A DNA stretch of 32,354 nt from Clostridia bacterium. GTDB lineage: Bacteria; Bacillota; Clostridia; Christensenellales; UBA1242. The translations under genes and the position numbers were made by a program. How positions within the stretch are numbered: position 1 is the stretch's first letter; each line of letters opens with the position of its first letter. Shown in pieces: positions 1 through 9,582 of this stretch. The DNA lies in assembly GCA_017523305.1 (NCBI GenBank), contig JAFWWV010000102.1:1-32354 (forward strand), read 5' to 3'. A model generated the notes under the pieces. The model was not told where the DNA came from and did not search any database. It saw only the letters and a program-made list of their open reading frames with translations.

Positions 1-292
1 CATTATAATCTACAATAGATAGTTTATCGTTATTTTTAGAAGAAATAGGAATTAAAGTAGTCCCATCTTCATCTAATCTATATATTGAAAAGGTATAACC
101 TAAAGCATCATCTGATACACTTTGAGAATTTACACCATTTTCAAAGCTAACCAAAGAACGAGTATAATTGTTTGCAACAGGCTTATAAGCATCAACAAAA
201 ATGTTAGAATTTTGTCCAAGTTCTTCTTTCTCTAAATGTGCAAAATCTAAATTAACGTGACTATAAAAAGTGACTTTTTGTAATACTCCCAT
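1..292 (-). CDS. Tail/baseplate-type protein, 3' end outside window (partial)
   Basis: The first 97 codons of a minus-strand gene are present and the reading frame runs off the left edge. The ATG at 292 follows a strong AAAGGAGGAG site that lies inside the last codons of the preceding gene, whose TAA ends one base upstream. The N-terminus starts MGVLQKVTFYSHVNL and continues with a stretch (SIYRLDEDGTTLIPI) resembling beta-sandwich segments of the 789-aa tail protein before it. It is probably a further tail-tip, fibre or baseplate component translated together with that protein. No catalytic motif is visible in the part seen, so the specific function is unknown. Confidence 0.75.
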   Translation of the reverse strand, partial: MGVLQKVTFYSHVNLDFAHLEKEELGQNSNIFVDAYKPVANNYTRSLVSFENGVNSQSVSDDALGYTFSIYRLDEDGTTLIPISSKNNDKLSIVDYN

Positions 293-293
293 A

Positions 294-2663
294 TTATACT
301 CCTCCTTTCGCTATAATCATTCCACTAGGTGTAATTTGTAATTTCCACCAATTCTCGGTTGCTCTACCAATTGGAGTTCCACCTTCAAGCCAATAATAGG
401 CATCGTTCCAGTTGCTAGAATCTGTCCACACATAATCCGCATATGGACTTATGAAGTTTGTTGCCTGTAAACAAAAAACATTGTTTGGAGCATCATAATA
501 AGATGCTGTTATCGTATCATATAAAAAGAATGTATCTCCAACATCTGGAATATATTCGTTAGGTATATTTTTTTCTAATGTTAATTTATTTGTTAAAGAA
601 TCATAAGAAATAATATATGCTATATATTCCTGTTCAGTTAAACATACAAATTTTTGTTTTGTAATATCAATTATATAGCCGGTGCTTACATAAATAGCAG
701 AACCATCTGGTTCTACTCCAGTTATTGTTCCACCAACTAATGAACCACTACTTTCACTTGGAGTTATTGCATAAAAATTATAATCTTTAGCAAAAACCAT
801 TAAGTCTTCTAATCCAAGGGCGTCATTCCCCTCATATCTTGCAATTAAAGCCATATCTTGATAAACATTGTTATCTCCATAGAAAAAGTTATCATCAAGT
901 AAAAATTGCATTGTCAATTGAAAATCTGTTGGGTATGTTGCCAAACCAGTATTTTTATAATAAACTAAGTGGTTATCTCCAATAGCCGCAGTATTAACAC
1001 CACTATATGGAACGTTTGTTTCTATATTAATACCATTTAAATTATAATTTGGCTCTGAATAAATATAGTAAGATTCCCCTGTTGTCGGTATATAATTTAA
1101 TGGTTCACTTAACATAGTAAAACCAGTATTAATATCATAACTTTCAATTAATCCTTCTGATGCAGTTAAACCAACAATTATAGTTGTATTTGGATAAATA
1201 TCTTGATTTGGTTCTAACCATAAACTATATAATGTATTGTCATCAGATTGAACATATCCTGATGCATTTTTAATATATAAAGAATAAGGTTCTGTTAACA
1301 CAGTTGTTAACCAAGATACTCTAATTCCTTGCTCATCTGTTTGTTCGGCCACCGGTTGCTCATCATAAGTTACCTCATCATAACTAACTGTAAATATAGA
1401 CTTTGTATTTGCAATAATACCAAATTCATTTTCACAAATTAATTCAAGAGCATATGTTTCTCCATTTTTAAATCCGTCATATTCAAATTCAATATTTGCG
1501 CTATATGTTTTTCTTGAACTTTTAATTAAGGTTTCACCGTTGCCATCAATTGAATACAAATTCCACAAATAATAAACCAATGGAACATTATCACTTTGAG
1601 CATATCCCCCAGTAAAACTAGCACTTTTACTTGTTAATGTTGCACTTGCTCCAGTAATGGTTATCACAGGAGTTGCTCTTACATATAATAAATTTTCAGG
1701 CATAGTTTCTATGAAATCAGAATACACATTATAAGTATCGCTAGATGTCGGAACGTTTGTATATGCCGATGAAACTACGGCTAATCCTGTCGTTGAATCA
1801 TAAGAACTAATTGTCTTAGTTTCATTATTTATTTCAAGAGTCATTTGTGATTTTATATTAATATTTCTTTGTAAATATACTTGAGTAGTAGTATTTAGAG
1901 ATTGAGTTGCTGTTAATTGAGTGCTTGATACATAATTTAATGAAATAGCAATACCAGAGTGATTTTGAGTTATTGTAAATGTTGATGGATTGAAAACAAT
2001 CGTATCTCCAGAAACCAAATCTGATAAAGTATTAAACCAATAATCAATACCGCTAGCTTTAAAATGATATTTTCCAGCACTTAATCCTCCGCTACCGACC
2101 GTATATGTATTTGCATTTAATGTAATAGTACCAAAAGAACTGTTTGTTATTTTTGTCGTTGGTAAATAATAAGAACTTTGACTTGATGAAGAAATAAGCG
2201 AAGTTATTTCAGAAGATGTATCAAAAGATATAACATCACTAGATACTAAATTACTTACAACGGTAAATATATATGTGTCGTTATCAATAATGAAATGATA
2301 ATTCTTGGCAGTTAATCCGCCACCACCAACCGTATATGTATATGTAGTTGGAGAAATTACGTTGCCATAAGTTATAAGCATATTACTTGAACTTTGATAA
2401 AGTTTTGCAGTCCATTTATAATTTTCTCCATTTACTAAATTTAATGTATTAGGTAAACTAATATAACCAGTTTCTCCGTTATATAAATTGTCGGAGAAAT
2501 TAGTTTTAGCGCCATCATAAAAAATAGTATTATCCATATTATAGATAGTCAACTTGTACGCATCAACATATTCTGTCGTATTCATTACCATAGATATTTC
2601 ATTATTTTTAAGACCATCTATAGACCTATGAGTTGGTTGTATATTTTTAGGTTGGTAAATCAT
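294..2663 (-). CDS. Large tail-tip/fibre-like protein with repeated beta modules
   Basis: This 789-aa protein is rich in Ser, Thr, Tyr and Gly with no transmembrane segment, typical of extended beta-structured phage tail appendages. Two copies of a Gly-rich module (around residues 106-150 and 184-229, each beginning TYTVG-GGL) are followed by three copies of a motif of the form SYD-x2-TG-x9-13-IPT-x2-D/E-x-YYIYS (residues 287-316, 508-537, 686-716). Residues about 330-430 look like a fibronectin/Ig-like fold (VYYLWNLY, ETYALELICENEFG). The ATG follows AAGGGAGGAGGAAT. Position after the tape measure and two small tail proteins suggests a tail-tip or receptor-binding structure; no peptidase or lyase motif was seen. 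The family is not recognised with certainty. Confidence 0.7.
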   Translation of the reverse strand: MIYQPKNIQPTHRSIDGLKNNEISMVMNTTEYVDAYKLTIYNMDNTIFYDGAKTNFSDNLYNGETGYISLPNTLNLVNGENYKWTAKLYQSSSNMLITYGNVISPTTYTYTVGGGGLTAKNYHFIIDNDTYIFTVVSNLVSSDVISFDTSSEITSLISSSSQSSYYLPTTKITNSSFGTITLNANTYTVGSGGLSAGKYHFKASGIDYWFNTLSDLVSGDTIVFNPSTFTITQNHSGIAISLNYVSSTQLTATQSLNTTTQVYLQRNINIKSQMTLEINNETKTISSYDSTTGLAVVSSAYTNVPTSSDTYNVYSDFIETMPENLLYVRATPVITITGASATLTSKSASFTGGYAQSDNVPLVYYLWNLYSIDGNGETLIKSSRKTYSANIEFEYDGFKNGETYALELICENEFGIIANTKSIFTVSYDEVTYDEQPVAEQTDEQGIRVSWLTTVLTEPYSLYIKNASGYVQSDDNTLYSLWLEPNQDIYPNTTIIVGLTASEGLIESYDINTGFTMLSEPLNYIPTTGESYYIYSEPNYNLNGINIETNVPYSGVNTAAIGDNHLVYYKNTGLATYPTDFQLTMQFLLDDNFFYGDNNVYQDMALIARYEGNDALGLEDLMVFAKDYNFYAITPSESSGSLVGGTITGVEPDGSAIYVSTGYIIDITKQKFVCLTEQEYIAYIISYDSLTNKLTLEKNIPNEYIPDVGDTFFLYDTITASYYDAPNNVFCLQATNFISPYADYVWTDSSNWNDAYYWLEGGTPIGRATENWWKLQITPSGMIIAKGGV
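516..1805 (-). repeat. Three dispersed copies of a SYD...IPT...YYIYS module
   Basis: Residues 287-316, 508-537 and 686-716 of the 789-aa protein (about 1716-1805, 1053-1142 and 516-608) share the pattern SYD-x2-T, a beta-strand, then IP/VP, G/S-D/E, and an aromatic YS/YD ending. They behave like copies of one small beta unit spread between larger domains. Confidence 0.6.
1977..2348 (-). repeat. Two copies of a Gly-rich module coding repeat
   Basis: Residues 106-150 and 184-229 of the tail protein are diverged copies: TYTYTVGGGGLTAKNYHF against TYTVGSGGLSAGKYHF, each followed by a Tyr/Trp-x-Phe strand and a SNLVSSDVISF or SDLVSGDTIVF strand. The codons for the TVG-GGL core are also similar, which points to an internal duplication. 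Confidence 0.7.
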
Positions 2664-2684
2664 ATAATTCCTCCTCCCTTAAAT

Positions 2685-2963
2685 TTAACTTAATGAAATA
2701 TAAACTTCTATATCTTCCCAAGTTAATGTTCCATTATTATTTTTTAAAATTTGATTTTTTGTTGCATCATATCCTGTTAAAGAAGCTGCCACATTGCTAG
2801 GTTTAACCTCTAATTCGCCGCTTCCGTTAGTATTAATTGTATCTTTATCATATTTAACATTAATTTTTCCTCCGGAAACGTCAATACCATCTCCTGCAAG
2901 AGGTATTATTGGTTCACTCATAGCGTGGATGGCTAAAGCTCTTGCTATAGTATCCTTTGCCAT
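2685..2963 (-). CDS. Small fibre-like tail protein
   Basis: The 92-aa product begins MAKDTIARALAIHAMSEP, then has a Gly/Asn-rich beta stretch (GDGIDVSGGKINVKYDKDTI, SGELEVKPS) of the kind found at the base of phage head or tail fibres. The N-terminal helix followed by GDGIDVSGG resembles fibre attachment segments, but the family cannot be named. The start ATG forms TAATG with the stop of the upstream gene, a one-base overlap that suggests coupled translation, and GGGGAGG lies 10 nt upstream. It is followed after 21 nt by the large tail-tip protein, so it probably belongs to the same appendage. Confidence 0.65.
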   Translation of the reverse strand: MAKDTIARALAIHAMSEPIIPLAGDGIDVSGGKINVKYDKDTINTNGSGELEVKPSNVAASLTGYDATKNQILKNNNGTLTWEDIEVYISLS

Positions 2964-3307
2964 TATTCAACAACCTCCCCGATAACAGTAACATTACCAT
3001 CAGCATTGCTTAATGCAACCCTAATATCTTTATATGACGACATATCAATCAAATAAGATTCGTTAATGCTTCCTGTGCTAACTAAAGTATAATCACTTGC
3101 TTGAATTGCTTGAATTGCAACAAACACATTACTTCCAGTTGCTTTACCATAGAATGTTAATGTGGCAGTTGTTGCTGTTGGAGTTTCATTTAAATCACCA
3201 CAAGAGATAACCATTGAAGAATCACCGCTCTTATTTGAAATATGATAATCAGTTCCGTTACCACTTGTACTTGTATTATCGTGGAATATATGTTTAATTT
3301 TTATCAT
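2963..3307 (-). CDS. Small beta-rich tail protein
   Basis: The start chosen is the ATG at 3307 (MIKIKHIFHDNTSTSG) because AAAAAGGAGG sits 7 nt upstream. A longer frame reaching 3361 would read through this ribosome site and a stable hairpin. The 114-aa product alternates polar and hydrophobic residues and has Ser/Thr/Gly-rich loops with no membrane segment. It looks like a compact beta-sandwich that could decorate the tail or cap the tail tip, but I do not recognise the family. It is the first gene after the tape measure and is translationally coupled to the next through TAATG. Confidence 0.6.
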   Translation of the reverse strand: MIKIKHIFHDNTSTSGNGTDYHISNKSGDSSMVISCGDLNETPTATTATLTFYGKATGSNVFVAIQAIQASDYTLVSTGSINESYLIDMSSYKDIRVALSNADGNVTVIGEVVE

Positions 3308-3332
3308 ACTTTTACCTCCTTTTTGATTTGAA

Positions 3333-3423
3333 GTCACCGACATAAATGTCGGCGACAACATATAATTAATGGTACCGACATTTATGTCGCCACCATTTTG
3401 GTAAGGATATTAATGTCCTTACC
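3333..3423 (-). promoter_or_regulatory. Three tandem stem-loops between tape measure and next gene
   Basis: Read on the minus strand, three hairpins follow one another. The first (3400-3423) is GGTAAGGA/TCCTTACC and overlaps the TAG of the tape measure. The second (3371-3394) has GGTGGCGACAT pairing with ATGTCGGTACC, with one mismatch. The third (3333-3356) has GTCGCCGACAT pairing with ATGTCGGTGAC, a full 11-bp stem with one G.U. The last two share the core CGACAT-NN-ATGTCGG. No U-run follows the third, so they are not standard terminators. In the third stem the minus-strand RNA keeps a G.U pair where plus-strand RNA would have A.C. Function is unknown; RNA processing, pausing or translational insulation are possibilities. 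Confidence 0.6.
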
Positions 3424-4316
3424 TATTGATTACGAGTTGTATTAACTAAAGATTTTAATTCTCTTAAGAATTGATTTGCATTACTTACATTTGGTAATTC
3501 AATACGGTCAAAGTTATAATTATATATTGAAGTTCCTCCATTAGTAACATTTGATACAACACGTGGATTTACTAAATTGCTTAATAAATTTCTCATTTGG
3601 TCATTGTTTAATACATATTCTGGTTTTGATGGTGTACCGTGTAACATTGCTAAACCGGTATAATTAACTTCCCCTCCATCAGCATAACCAGGTAATGCAT
3701 AAGGAGTATAGTTAGATGCTTGATTTGTTGACATATTATCAACTTTATCAATCTCGGCAAGAATTGCATTATATTTATTTTTAAAATTCTCTAACACGTC
3801 AATTCTCTTATCAAGTATTTCTTTTTCCCAATTTGCACCCATAATTTGACTTGCTTTGAGCCTATCTTGGGCTTCTTCATATATATTAGCAACATCTGAC
3901 CATTCGCCTTTATAATCTTGTAAATCTTTAATTAATTTATCCCAATATTCGTCTTCTTCCTCTTTCTTTTTATTTAATTCCTCAATTTGCTTTTGTGTTT
4001 CCTCAAGGTTAACTTGTAAATCATAATAAGCATTTGAAAAATCATCGACTACTTGTGGGTCAAGTTGAGATACCATCTCCGTCCAATTCTCACCTAATAA
4101 TAAATTAGCAAGATTTGTATTTTTTTCATTATCAAACTTATCGAAAACTTTATCCCAAGAATCTATATACTTAGTCAATTCTTCAATTTGTTCCTCTAAT
4201 GATTTTACGGCGGTATCTTTTTGTTTTTCAATTTCTTTTACACTAGAGCTTTTAATAAGGTCATCATAGTTTTTCTTAGCAGTTTTAATAGCTTCTTGGT
4301 CGGCTTCCCAAACCCA
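3423..4316 (-). CDS. Tape measure protein, exon 2 (C-terminal 297 aa)
   Basis: This is the C-terminal part of the tail length-determining protein after removal of the group I intron. It begins WVWEADQEAIKTAKKNYDDL, which continues directly from YREGLG at the end of exon 1; YREGxG-W/F-VWEAD runs uninterrupted in related tape measures as I recall them. The middle is long coiled coil (EEQIEELTKYIDSW, EETQKQIEELNKKK). The C-terminus has the typical segment YADGGEVNYTGLAMLHGTPSKPEYVLN. An open frame reaches 4352, but its first 12 codons are intron sequence. The TAG stop at 3423 lies in a hairpin. Confidence 0.85.
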   Translation of the reverse strand, partial: WVWEADQEAIKTAKKNYDDLIKSSSVKEIEKQKDTAVKSLEEQIEELTKYIDSWDKVFDKFDNEKNTNLANLLLGENWTEMVSQLDPQVVDDFSNAYYDLQVNLEETQKQIEELNKKKEEEDEYWDKLIKDLQDYKGEWSDVANIYEEAQDRLKASQIMGANWEKEILDKRIDVLENFKNKYNAILAEIDKVDNMSTNQASNYTPYALPGYADGGEVNYTGLAMLHGTPSKPEYVLNNDQMRNLLSNLVNPRVVSNVTNGGTSIYNYNFDRIELPNVSNANQFLRELKSLVNTTRNQ

Positions 4317-5498
4317 CGAACTGTTACTTTCACCATATAGGCTACTGACCACTTATTTGTGGCGACTAGGTCGTTAAACCTAATTCTACGATTTCATTTT
4401 GTTATATTCGTAGTCCAGACTGTATATTAACCTTATAGGGTAATAAGGCGATAACTTCAGTCTTAATGTTACCATTAAGCCCCTGCAGTCGTTACGGTTA
4501 TTGAATTTAAGGTTTGTTTTAATTTTTCTTTTAAATCGTCATAATACCAAATTTCTAAAAAGTTATAATTGTTTTTAATTGCATATTCTCTTTTTAATTT
4601 ATCGTGAATTTTTTGCCTCTCAAAAGTTTCTACTCCGCCAAAATAATCTATGGGCTTTTTGTGTTGCTCCCCTTGATACTCTATCAAAAGATTTAAAAAT
4701 GGAATATAAAAATCATATGATAATAAATTTCCACCAATTCCTTTTAAATCTCGAAATCTTTTTTGAGTTTCATATTGTATGTTGTGCTGTTTTAAATAGA
4801 AAGAAATTTGTTCTTCCCCTTTTGATAAAGAACAATTTGGGCATCCGTGACCTTCTAATAACACAGTTGGGAATATATTCCATTCATATAAACATTTTTT
4901 ACATTTACACCATATTTTATTTCTTTGTCCTTCATATTCACTTATTAATTCTATATTGTTATTAATAAGTGAAATATCTTTTTCAAAATCTTTATGGGAT
5001 TTCCTTAATTTATTTCCCATACTCTTCTTCCCACAAATCATACATCCTTTACCTTGTAATATACTACCAGGGAAAGTCTCCCATTTATATCCACATTTTT
5101 TACATTCAAAAAGCACCTTTTTTGAGGTACTTTTATATTCGCTTAAAACTTTAATATTTGGATTTATTTTATTCACTTCTCTAATAAATTCTTGAGTAGT
5201 TTTCTTTTTATTGCCAGCACATTGAGGACACCCTCTACCTAAACTTAGTTTAGCAGCCTTAGCACTCCAATGTAAGCCACAATTTTTACAAATATAAGAA
5301 ATCCTACTCGAAGAATTATAATAAATTCCTGTAATTTCTAAATTTGGATGTTTTATTTTCATTTCCTCTATAAATTCTTGATGTGTTTTCTTTATTGTTT
5401 TACCCATAAACACACCACCTTAAATTCAATCTTACCTCGGTCTTTACTACTCCTAGCATTTGACCGATATAGTTATCTTTATACTCGGCTAATTTTTT
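4317..5498 (-). ncRNA. Group I self-splicing intron in the tape measure gene
   Basis: On the minus strand the exon end ACTCGGT (5505-5499) pairs with an internal guide GCCGAGT (5489-5483), giving a 7-bp P1 whose last pair is the required U.G at the splice site. P3 is GATAACT (5477-5471) with AGTTATC (4456-4450). P7 is AGACTG (4463-4458) with CAGTCT (4422-4417). P8 is CCTTAT (4448-4443) with ATAAGG (4436-4431), and P9 is CTACGA (4413-4408) with TCGTAG (4391-4386). A likely P4/P5 is TCGGTC (5467-5462) with GACCGA (5442-5437). A stem CTTAATG-GTAA-CATTAAG (4479-4462) carries a GNRA loop just before P7. The endonuclease gene lies where P6 would be, as in the T4 td intron. The 3' site after G4317 is inferred from the restored protein; P10 is weak. 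Confidence 0.88.
4475..5407 (-). CDS. Intron-encoded homing endonuclease, zinc ribbons plus EDxHD-type nuclease
   Basis: The 310-aa product starts at ATG 5407, seven bases after AAGGTGG; an in-frame GTG at 5413 is too close to that site. Residues about 8-195 are three tandem units of roughly 60 residues, each with paired Cys: C40-x2-C43...C60-x2-C63, C102-x2-C105...C122-x2-C125, and C167/C169-x2-C172...C189-x2-C192. These are zinc ribbons, presumably for DNA binding. The C-terminal nuclease follows: GEEQ (E198/E199), YDFYIP (D232), IEYQGEQH (H249) and HDKLKREYA (D269), matching the E-D-xH-D order of Vsr-related homing enzymes such as I-Bth0305I. Its stop lies inside the intron core stem before P7. 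It probably cuts intronless tape measure alleles to spread the intron. Confidence 0.85.
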   Translation of the reverse strand: MGKTIKKTHQEFIEEMKIKHPNLEITGIYYNSSSRISYICKNCGLHWSAKAAKLSLGRGCPQCAGNKKKTTQEFIREVNKINPNIKVLSEYKSTSKKVLFECKKCGYKWETFPGSILQGKGCMICGKKSMGNKLRKSHKDFEKDISLINNNIELISEYEGQRNKIWCKCKKCLYEWNIFPTVLLEGHGCPNCSLSKGEEQISFYLKQHNIQYETQKRFRDLKGIGGNLLSYDFYIPFLNLLIEYQGEQHKKPIDYFGGVETFERQKIHDKLKREYAIKNNYNFLEIWYYDDLKEKLKQTLNSITVTTAGA

Positions 5499-8400
5499 AC
5501 CGAGTCCTTCACGATAGATTTTTTTAGTTTTTTGTGTCATAGCATTAATTAATGCATCATAAGCCTCTGCTAAATCTATAGCCTCTTGTTGTTCCTCATT
5601 TTGTTTTTCTAATGCTTCGATGACATTTGTATAATAATTTTCAACATTATCTTTTTGATTATTAATTGCATCAAGCTGCTCATTTAAAAACTTAACAACA
5701 GCTTTTTGTGCTCTTTCGTAATCATCAACATTGTCATCAAGTTGGTCTTTCACTTCATTTAATTTATCAATTTCGCTATCATATTTTTCATCTGCCGCAT
5801 CTTTTAATTCTTCATATTTGTCTATTTGTTTATCTAAAGTGTCTGTAACGGCAGAAAGAGCACTTTTAAGGTCGCTTTGTTGTTCTTTTAATTTATCAAG
5901 TTTTGCTTTTTTAATTGCTTTTGCTAAATCATTCCAAGCATCCGTACCTGCCGCATATGCTTTTTGTAAATTTTGAAGTGATATAATATATTGATTAAGA
6001 GATATACGACCAGCATCATAATCATCTTTAACCTTATCTAATTTTTGTTTTTGTAGTTCTTTATTTATTTTTCTCCAAGCTTCTGTTCCTTTACCAACTT
6101 TTCCTAATAAATTTTGTAAACTATTAATATATTGGTCTACTGTAATTTCATTATAATTGAATTGGTCTTTAAGGTCACTAAGAGCAGTTTCCCACCATTC
6201 TTTTTCCTTCTTTGTCGAAGAAGAACCTTTTGAACTTGACCTTTTAGAACTACTTGAACTTCTACCCATAGAAGCAGAAAAATTTTGTCTAATTCCAAGT
6301 CTTGTTTTATCTATAACCGCATTATTCCTAATATGGTCTGCTTCAACGATATCATAAGCAGCCTGTAAAGCCGCAGCAGATTCAGCATTAAACGCTTTAA
6401 TGTTCGCTTCGATTTGTGCTCTTAACTTGTTAGCATTAACCTCTTGACCAGCCATAGCTTGGTCGTGTGCATTTATACTTCTCGCAGCTAATTGTGCAGC
6501 ACCAGCTTCATCAATTTGTGCTAATTTTAATAATTCATTATAATATCTAGCATCTTCGCTCGCTTGAATATCGTTAATTTTAGCTTCAGCTAAAGCCTGG
6601 AACATATCTGTATTATTTCTAATCAAACCATTTTCATCAACCAATGCGTCTAAATATTGAGGATAATCGTTTAACAACTTATCCAAAGTATCAACTGTAA
6701 AATATCCTTTTTCATTATATTCATCCCACGCATCTGATATATCATTATATGCATCTTTAATAGATAATAGTTGCTCTCCTAGTTCTTCAAATTGGGTTCT
6801 TGCAATTGCTGTAGCATCAGCAACAGAAGCCAATTGAGGATATAACTCAACTAAAACATCTAAAACCGTCTCTAATGGAACATTTAATGATTTAGACATT
6901 TGTATAATATCATTTAAAAAGTTCCAATTTCCTTCTTCATTTAATGCCTCATCTAATCCTAGTTCTTTGATTAAATCCATATCGGCAAATCCATTTTCAT
7001 CTGCTATTTTATGAATTTGTTCTCTAAACCAATCTGAATCAAGACCTTTTTCTAAGGCACTCGTTATATGAACTCTAAATCCATTACCTAAATCGTAATC
7101 TCCACCAGTTATTAAGTTTTGAATAACGCCACTAAAATTACCTTTTAAAGCATTTTTGATTTTATTTTCATTAAATGTATCTGCTAAAGCTTCTTTATAA
7201 TCATCATAGATTTCAATTAGGTTACCTCTTAAATACATTTTAGCTTCTTCACTTAAATCAGAATCTTGAATTGATTGAAATACTTTTGTATAATATTCCC
7301 CTAGCTTATCAGCCGTAATTTCTGGGTCATTAAAAGCCTCTTCAAAATCAGTAAACGCATTTGCGATATCTTTATTTGCACCTTTTGCATATTTTATAAT
7401 GTTATTTTTATATGTTTCAACTTCTTCATCTATACGTTTTTGACCCTCTTTAGTGAATCCATCGAACCATCTTGATGGGGTTAAAACAAATTCACCAAAG
7501 CTCATACCTGCACCAAGGTCTTCTGTATCTTCTAAAGCCTCTTTATTTTTCTTTTGTTCTTCTAACTCAATAAGAGTTCTCATATTTCCAATTTGTTTTT
7601 CAATTTCTCCATTAGTTGTATTAAGGGCTTTAGTATTTAAGTTATATTCATCTCTTAATTTCTTTTGTAAAGATTTAATTTCTTCAAATAAATCCTTTTG
7701 TTCAGATACTGATAGGTTACCCTCTGCAAATTTATCAGAAATTTCACCTAATCTATCATCTATACTTTGTAAATCTTCTAATTCTGTATTTAAATTTGTT
7801 ATTTCATCTCTAACAGCTTGAGTATTTGCTTTTAATAAAGCCATTGTTCCAACAAAAGCAGTTAAAGCGAAGAAAATAGGGTGGGCAGCTAATAAATCAA
7901 AAGCCCCCTTAAGAGCCATACTTGATGCTGCAACAACTCCTTGAGTTGCAGCAACAATGCCTAAAGTTTTTATATAAGTAAACATACTTACAATCAAACG
8001 ACCAAGCATTGTTTTATTCAATGCTTCGACTATCATTTGGAACGCTAGAGTTGATGTAGCAGCAACGCCTTCAGAAGCAGCTAAAGACATAAATGCCGCA
8101 ATTGTTTTAACAATAACTGAACCTGATAGTATATTTAATATTCCTACAACAATACCTATTTTAGCAGCTAATTGCACAAAGTCATTATTTGCTAATTTTA
8201 ATATTGCAGTACCTAAATCAATGACCGTAGTTATTAATTCTTTGCTAAAAGTACTACGAGATAATTCTTCCCAAGCAGCTTTTAACTGGTTTAAATGACC
8301 TGTAATAGATTGTAATACTTTTTCATTTTCTTTTGCAGCACTACCTTGGCTATTCATTGCAGTTTCAGTAGCTTCAACAGCTGTAGCCCAGTTGTTTAAA

Positions 8401-9575
8401 ATTGCGGCAGCATTCTGCGCTTGATATTTACCTGCAATTGTTTCAGTAACATATGCTTTTTCAGCGTTTGTTAATTTTGGATATACGGCGGCTAAACTTT
8501 CCAATATTTCATAGGTGTTTTTAAGTTCACCATTTGCTTTATAAACAGAAATATTTAATTTATTAAATAAACCCTCCATTTGAGCTTGCAATTCCAATGA
8601 CTCTTCTCCATTGTCATTCATACCTTGTAATCTTAATGTAATTGTCTTTAAACCATTTGCAGCTTTACTTGCATTTCTTGTTACTTCAGTTGCAGCCGTC
8701 ATCATACCAATATATTGTTCCATAGAGTTACCAGCATTGGCCATTACGGCAGATGCTTTACCTAAGTTGTTTGCAATATCAGCAGAACTAACAGCAAAAT
8801 TATTTGAAACTTCATTAACAGCATCAATTACGTGATAAGCATTTTCTAATGTCTTTGCAGTATTTGATGTTTCTAAACCAAAAGCTTTCATTTGCGCAAT
8901 AATAAATTCCGCAGCTTCACCAGTAGATATCTCTTCATCGGCAATATTAGTATACATTGCAGCAACTTTACCTAGCTGTAAAGACATATCTGTATCATAA
9001 CCAGATTTAGCAAATGCAGTAGCAGCGTCAATCATTTGTTTTCCTGTTTTTGCCACGGCTTCGCCGGCTTCATATGCTTTATTAATAAAATTTTCTAAAG
9101 CCGTTCCCTCTAAATCTGTAACCTTTTGTAGCTCAACAAGAGAATCATCAAGTTCGTGAACTTGGTCTATCATATCTCCAATACCATTCATAAAAGTATT
9201 AAATAGTTGCGTAACAGACATATATGTTAAGAATGATTGCATTGCCTTAGACCAGTTATAAGACCAATTACTTGTAGCAAATGTTGCATTTTTAATATGT
9301 TTTTCTGTTTGCTCTAAATTTGTATTAAGTTGTTTCGTCTCTTGTTTAGCTTTTTTTGCACTTGTTGCTGTGTTTTTAAAACTATCTTTTTTTGATATAT
9401 TATCTAAATTTTTACTAACATTATTGACTTGAGTAGAAGCATCTTTTAAATTTGAGGTGTCAATTTTAATTTCAATTTTTTCATTAGATAGTTTATTTTC
9501 TATTTCTTTTTTTATATTGGAAACAGATTTATCATCTAATGTAATACCAATCTTAACACTATAATTTTTATCCAT
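5499..9575 (-). CDS. Tape measure protein, exon 1 (N-terminal 1359 aa)
   Basis: The tail length-determining and DNA-ejection protein. The N-terminus is coiled coil (residues about 15-115), followed near 130-320 by a TP901/PhageMin-type domain (ELDDSLVELQKVTDLEGTAL, FAKSGYDTDMSLQLG, TGEAAEFIIAQMKAFG, GLKTITLRLQG). A hydrophobic region (around 445-580, including IGIVVGILNILSG and HPIFFALTAFVGTMALLKA) could cross the host membrane. Long helical repeats continue to the end. The exon ends in KKIYREGLG at 5499. Without splicing the frame would add 32 unrelated residues and stop at 5400. The ATG follows AAGGGGGTGA. Joined to exon 2 the protein is 1,656 aa; at the usual ~0.15 nm per residue this implies a tail of very roughly 250 nm. 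Confidence 0.92.
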
Positions 9576-9582
9576 TTATTTT

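Noticed and set aside
4317..4352. ATG at 4352 as the start of a separate 309-aa protein
   Set aside because: No ribosome site precedes it, it is within the intron's 3' end, and the protein continues exon 1 of the tape measure in frame.
4579..5195. Plus-strand open frames opposite the endonuclease gene
   Set aside because: Low-complexity, hydrophobic translations without ribosome sites; antisense shadows of an AT-rich gene.
5400..5498. Last 33 codons of the open frame that continues exon 1 of the tape measure
   Set aside because: They lie inside the intron, overlap P1, P3 and P4/P5 elements, and do not resemble tape measure sequence; splicing removes them.
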